Positions 5,505-7,795 of a DNA stretch of 7,795 bases are shown in pieces. The translations under genes were made by a program, and so were the position numbers. Location: assembly GCF_000383915.1 (NCBI RefSeq), contig NZ_KB912942.1, forward strand, positions 1-7,795, written 5' to 3'. The notes below the pieces were generated by a model. It made no database searches. It saw nothing but the letters and a program-made list of their open reading frames with translations, and was not told where the DNA came from. This DNA is from Amycolatopsis benzoatilytica AK 16/65 (GTDB lineage: Bacteria > Actinomycetota > Actinomycetes > Mycobacteriales > Pseudonocardiaceae). Positions within the stretch are counted from its first letter, which is position 1. Every line of letters begins with the position of its first letter.

Positions 5505-6724
5505 TGACCCGCACCAGCACGCAGATCCTCGAAGGTTTCGCCGGCCCTGGCGGCTGGTCCCAGGGCCTGCGCGACGCCGGTCACATCGGAACGGCGATCG
5601 GCATCGAGCATGACGGGGACGCCTGCGCCACGGCGACCGCCGCCGGGCACACCCGGGTCCAGGCCGACGTGGCCGCCACCGACCCGTGCCAGTTCGGGCC
5701 GGTGGACGGCCTGGTCATGTCGCCGCCCTGCCAGGCCTGGTCCATGGCGGGCAAGCGCGGCGGTGAGCGGGACCGCGACGCCGTCTTCGCCCGCATGACC
5801 GCGTTCGCCCGCGGCCGCCGCCCGGCGGAACACCAGTGGGCCGACGCGCGGTCCGCGCTCACCGCGGAGCCGATGCGGTACGCCCACGCCCTGCGTCCCC
5901 GCTGGATCGCCCTGGAGCAGGTGCCGCCGGTGCTGACCCTGTGGCAGCACGCGGCCAGCCTGCTGCGGGAGCTGGGCTACCGGGCCTGGTGCGGTGTACT
6001 GGCCGCCGAACGCTACGGCGTCCCGCAGACGCGCCGCCGCGCGATCCTGATCGCCCGCCGCGACGCCGCGCCCGCGACACCGCCGGAGCCGACCCACCAG
6101 GAGTACCGCAGCGGGCGGGAGTTCGGCTCGGACGTGGACCTGTTCGGCAGCCTGCTGCCGCCGCCGGTGTCCATGGCCGACGCGCTCGGCTGGGGCCTGG
6201 CCGAACGTCCCGCCTGGACGGTCACCGCCGGGGGAACCGACACCGGCGGGGCGGAGGTGTTCGGCAACTTCCGCAACCGCCAGCAGCTGGCAGCGCTCGC
6301 CGACCGGCAAGCGGACGTGGTGCTGCGGTCGAACTACACCGACGGCGGTGACCTGGCCACCAGGACCACCCGCACGCCGGACGAGCCCGCGACGACGATC
6401 ACCAGCAAGGTCGGGCACTGGGTGATGCGCAACGGCTCCCAGGACAACGCCTGTGTCCGGGGCATCGACGAGCCCGCCGGAACGATCTTCTTCGGCCGCG
6501 CGGCCAACGCGGTCGAGTTCCTGGAGTACGACGGGCAGGGCCGCCGCCGGGTCAGCGTCGCCGAAGCCGGTGTCCTGCAAGGGTTCCCCGTCGACTACCC
6601 GTGGCGCGGCACCAAATCAGCCCAGTACCGCCAGGTCGGCGACGCCGTGCCGCCGCCACTGGCCGCCGCGATCCTCGCGCCGCTGCTCGCCCATGCCGCG
6701 AACCCGGCCCACGCCGCGGCCTGA
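5504..6724 (+). CDS. DNA (cytosine-5) methyltransferase
   Basis: The protein has 406 residues and transfers a methyl group from S-adenosylmethionine to C5 of cytosine in a specific DNA site. The motif order is canonical: I at 11-17 (GFAGPGG, AdoMet binding); IV at 73-77 (SPPCQ, catalytic Cys76); VI at 138-140, here EQV instead of the usual ENV; VIII at 173-179 (VPQTRRR); IX around 356-362 (AGVLQGFP); X at 377-384 (QVGDAVPP, with Asp380 where Asn is usual). The target-recognition region is about 200-340 and contains three short repeats of an EPA-x-T type. There is no adjacent endonuclease, so it is a solitary methyltransferase or an anti-restriction enzyme. It sits between primase and helicase, with one-base overlap with the primase stop and GGAAGG at 5491-5496. 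The DNA target cannot be read from sequence. Confidence 0.93.
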   Translation: MTRTSTQILEGFAGPGGWSQGLRDAGHIGTAIGIEHDGDACATATAAGHTRVQADVAATDPCQFGPVDGLVMSPPCQAWSMAGKRGGERDRDAVFARMTAFARGRRPAEHQWADARSALTAEPMRYAHALRPRWIALEQVPPVLTLWQHAASLLRELGYRAWCGVLAAERYGVPQTRRRAILIARRDAAPATPPEPTHQEYRSGREFGSDVDLFGSLLPPPVSMADALGWGLAERPAWTVTAGGTDTGGAEVFGNFRNRQQLAALADRQADVVLRSNYTDGGDLATRTTRTPDEPATTITSKVGHWVMRNGSQDNACVRGIDEPAGTIFFGRAANAVEFLEYDGQGRRRVSVAEAGVLQGFPVDYPWRGTKSAQYRQVGDAVPPPLAAAILAPLLAHAANPAHAAA

Positions 6725-6749
6725 CCCTGCACCACGGAGGTAACCCGCC

Positions 6750-7781
6750 ATGACCACGCCCCGGCCGCTGGCCGCCGTCCCGACACCGCCCGCCCGCCGC
6801 ACCCGGTGGACCGATGCGGAGCTGATGCGAGAGGAGTTCCCACCGGTCAAGTGGGCCGTCCCCGGCCTGCTCGCCGAAGGGGTCAACCTGCTGGCCGGTG
6901 CGCCGAAGCTGGGCAAGTCATGGATGTCCCTCGGGCTCGCCGCGTCCATCGCGAACGGCGAACCCGCGCTTGGCTCGATCGCAGTGGAGCGCGGCCCGGT
7001 CCTGTACTGCGCGCTGGAGGACACCGGCCGCCGGTTGCAGCGCCGCCGACGCCAGCAGATCGCCGCGGGCGGGCGCCCGTCGCCGCTGCTGACCCTGGAA
7101 ACCTCGTGCCCCACCATGAACGCCGGTGGGGACGAGGTGCTCCGGGAATGGCTGGAGGAGAACCCGACGGCGCGGCTGGTCATCATCGACACGCTGCAGA
7201 AAATGCGCGGCCCGGTCCTGCCCGGCGCGTCCGCCTACGCCTCCGACTACGCCGCGGGCACCCGGTTCAAGGAGATCGCCGACCACTACGGCGTGCCGTT
7301 CCTGCTGATCCACCACGTCCGCAAACAGGACGCTGACGACTGGCAGAACCTGGTATCCGGAACCGCCGGGCTCACCGGCGCCATGGACGCCACCCTCGTG
7401 CTCGAACGCGCCCGCGGGCAAGCCGATGGCGTGCTGCACGTGACCGGCCGCGACGTCGAAGAGACCGACTACGCCATGACTTTCGACGCTGACGCCGGCG
7501 CCTGGACCAAGCTCGACGGCCCCGCCGCCGACCACCTGGTCGCCGACACCCGCGCCGACATCCTGCGCGTGCTGCGCGAACACGGCCCGCTCAAGCCCGC
7601 CCGGATCGCCGAAGCCCTCGACGCCAGCCCGGACAACATCCGCAAGACCTGCTCCCGCATGGCCGACGCGGGACAGCTGCACAAGACGCCCGGCGGCACC
7701 TACAGCGCGCCTGGCGACAGGGACCACGGGGACACCACCGGGGTGTCACACCTGTCCCCGCTGTCCCCCAACGGCACCTGA
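6750..7781 (+). CDS. RepA-like RecA-fold helicase/ATPase with C-terminal winged helix
   Basis: A 343-residue AAA_25/RepA-type protein. Residues 32-47 (PVKWAVPGLLAEGVNLL) lead into Walker A at 50-57 (GAPKLGKS, Lys56). The segment VLYCALED at 84-91 gives the catalytic Glu90; Walker B is VIID at 144-147; LLIHH at 185-189 is the usual His pair; SGTAGLTGAMDATLVL at 203-218 matches the sensor region of the family. Residues 265-318 look like a winged helix (ILRVLREHG, then IAEALDAS and IRKTCSRM), likely for origin or partner binding. Residues 319-343 are a Gly/Asp/Ser/Pro tail. It probably unwinds DNA for the Prim-Pol at 4569. The start has GGAGG at 6736-6740 with 9-nt spacing, 25 nt after the methyltransferase stop. 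A general ATPase role in recombination is the main alternative. Confidence 0.9.
   Translation: MTTPRPLAAVPTPPARRTRWTDAELMREEFPPVKWAVPGLLAEGVNLLAGAPKLGKSWMSLGLAASIANGEPALGSIAVERGPVLYCALEDTGRRLQRRRRQQIAAGGRPSPLLTLETSCPTMNAGGDEVLREWLEENPTARLVIIDTLQKMRGPVLPGASAYASDYAAGTRFKEIADHYGVPFLLIHHVRKQDADDWQNLVSGTAGLTGAMDATLVLERARGQADGVLHVTGRDVEETDYAMTFDADAGAWTKLDGPAADHLVADTRADILRVLREHGPLKPARIAEALDASPDNIRKTCSRMADAGQLHKTPGGTYSAPGDRDHGDTTGVSHLSPLSPNGT
7728..7768 (+). repeat. short direct and inverted GGGGACA/TGTCCCC repeats in the helicase 3' end
   Basis: GGGGACA lies at 7728-7734, and its reverse complement TGTCCCC occurs twice, at 7753-7759 and 7762-7768, as a tandem 9-base unit CTGTCCCCG/CTGTCCCCC. GACACC (7731-7736) also pairs with GGTGTC (7742-7747) around a 5-nt loop. 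These lie within codons of the low-complexity tail. They may be iteron-like sites, a terminator-like fold close to the stop, or merely a repeat-prone coding tail. Confidence 0.45.
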
Positions 7782-7788
7782 CCAGCAC
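7775..7788 (+). repeat. second copy of the 14-mer CACCTGACCAGCAC
   Basis: This sequence spans the helicase stop codon and is identical to 3762-3775 in the gap after traB. The two copies are in the same orientation, 4,013 nt apart, and bracket the complete replication/methylation module. Chance is possible given the high GC content. Confidence 0.4.
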
Positions 7789-7795
7789 AAACCGG

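Noticed and set aside
5315..6580. Long - strand open frame (421 codons) opposite the methyltransferase
   Set aside because: No recognisable motif; the + strand holds all the methyltransferase motifs.
5504..6724. Full restriction-modification system
   Set aside because: No endonuclease-like gene lies beside the methyltransferase; neighbours are primase and helicase.
1..7795. CRISPR array, tRNA gene, insertion sequence, integrase or att site
   Set aside because: No regularly spaced repeats, cloverleaf, transposase or recombinase motifs were seen in the window.

Overview
The window is a compact block of same-strand genes from a high-GC actinomycete. Codons are strongly G/C-ending, the tra protein is of the FtsK-like TraB type, and the replication genes are a Prim-Pol primase plus a RepA-like helicase. 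This is the core of an actinomycete integrative and conjugative element (AICE) or a related plasmid. A host in the Pseudonocardiales or a neighbouring group (Amycolatopsis/Saccharopolyspora-like) is likely, but this is inference. No integrase, excisionase, tRNA or att site lies inside the window, so the element ends are not visible.

Layout, left to right, all on the + strand. Positions 1-114 hold the tail of an unidentified upstream gene. Positions 111-404 encode a small membrane protein, and 401-1501 a four-helix membrane protein with a long basic coiled N-terminus and a C-terminal helix-turn-helix-like segment (Spd/DUF2637-like spread protein). Positions 1515-3704 encode the FtsK/TraB-type DNA translocase. 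This is the transfer and spread module, with ATGA overlaps and strong ribosome binding sites.

Positions 3705-3937 are a 233-nt gene-free gap, C-rich on the + strand and full of short direct and inverted repeats. It is the only sizeable non-coding stretch and the best place for a cis-acting site such as clt, a replication origin or a regulatory leader.

The second module follows: a 55-aa Cys-rich mini-protein (3938-4105), a 153-aa DUF7736-like protein (4111-4572), a Prim-Pol primase/polymerase (4569-5504), a C5-cytosine DNA methyltransferase (5504-6724) and a RecA-fold RepA-like helicase with a C-terminal winged helix (6750-7781). Overlapping or near-overlapping junctions suggest a single transcript. 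The inferred logic is that primase and helicase replicate the excised element, TraB and the Spd-like proteins move double-stranded DNA between and along hyphae, and the solitary methyltransferase marks the DNA so that it survives restriction in the recipient.

Most of this is a recognisable AICE backbone. The parts worth a second look are the repeat-dense gap after traB, a 14-base sequence shared by that gap and the end of the helicase gene, the methyltransferase placed between two replication genes, and the short repeats in the 3' end of the helicase gene.
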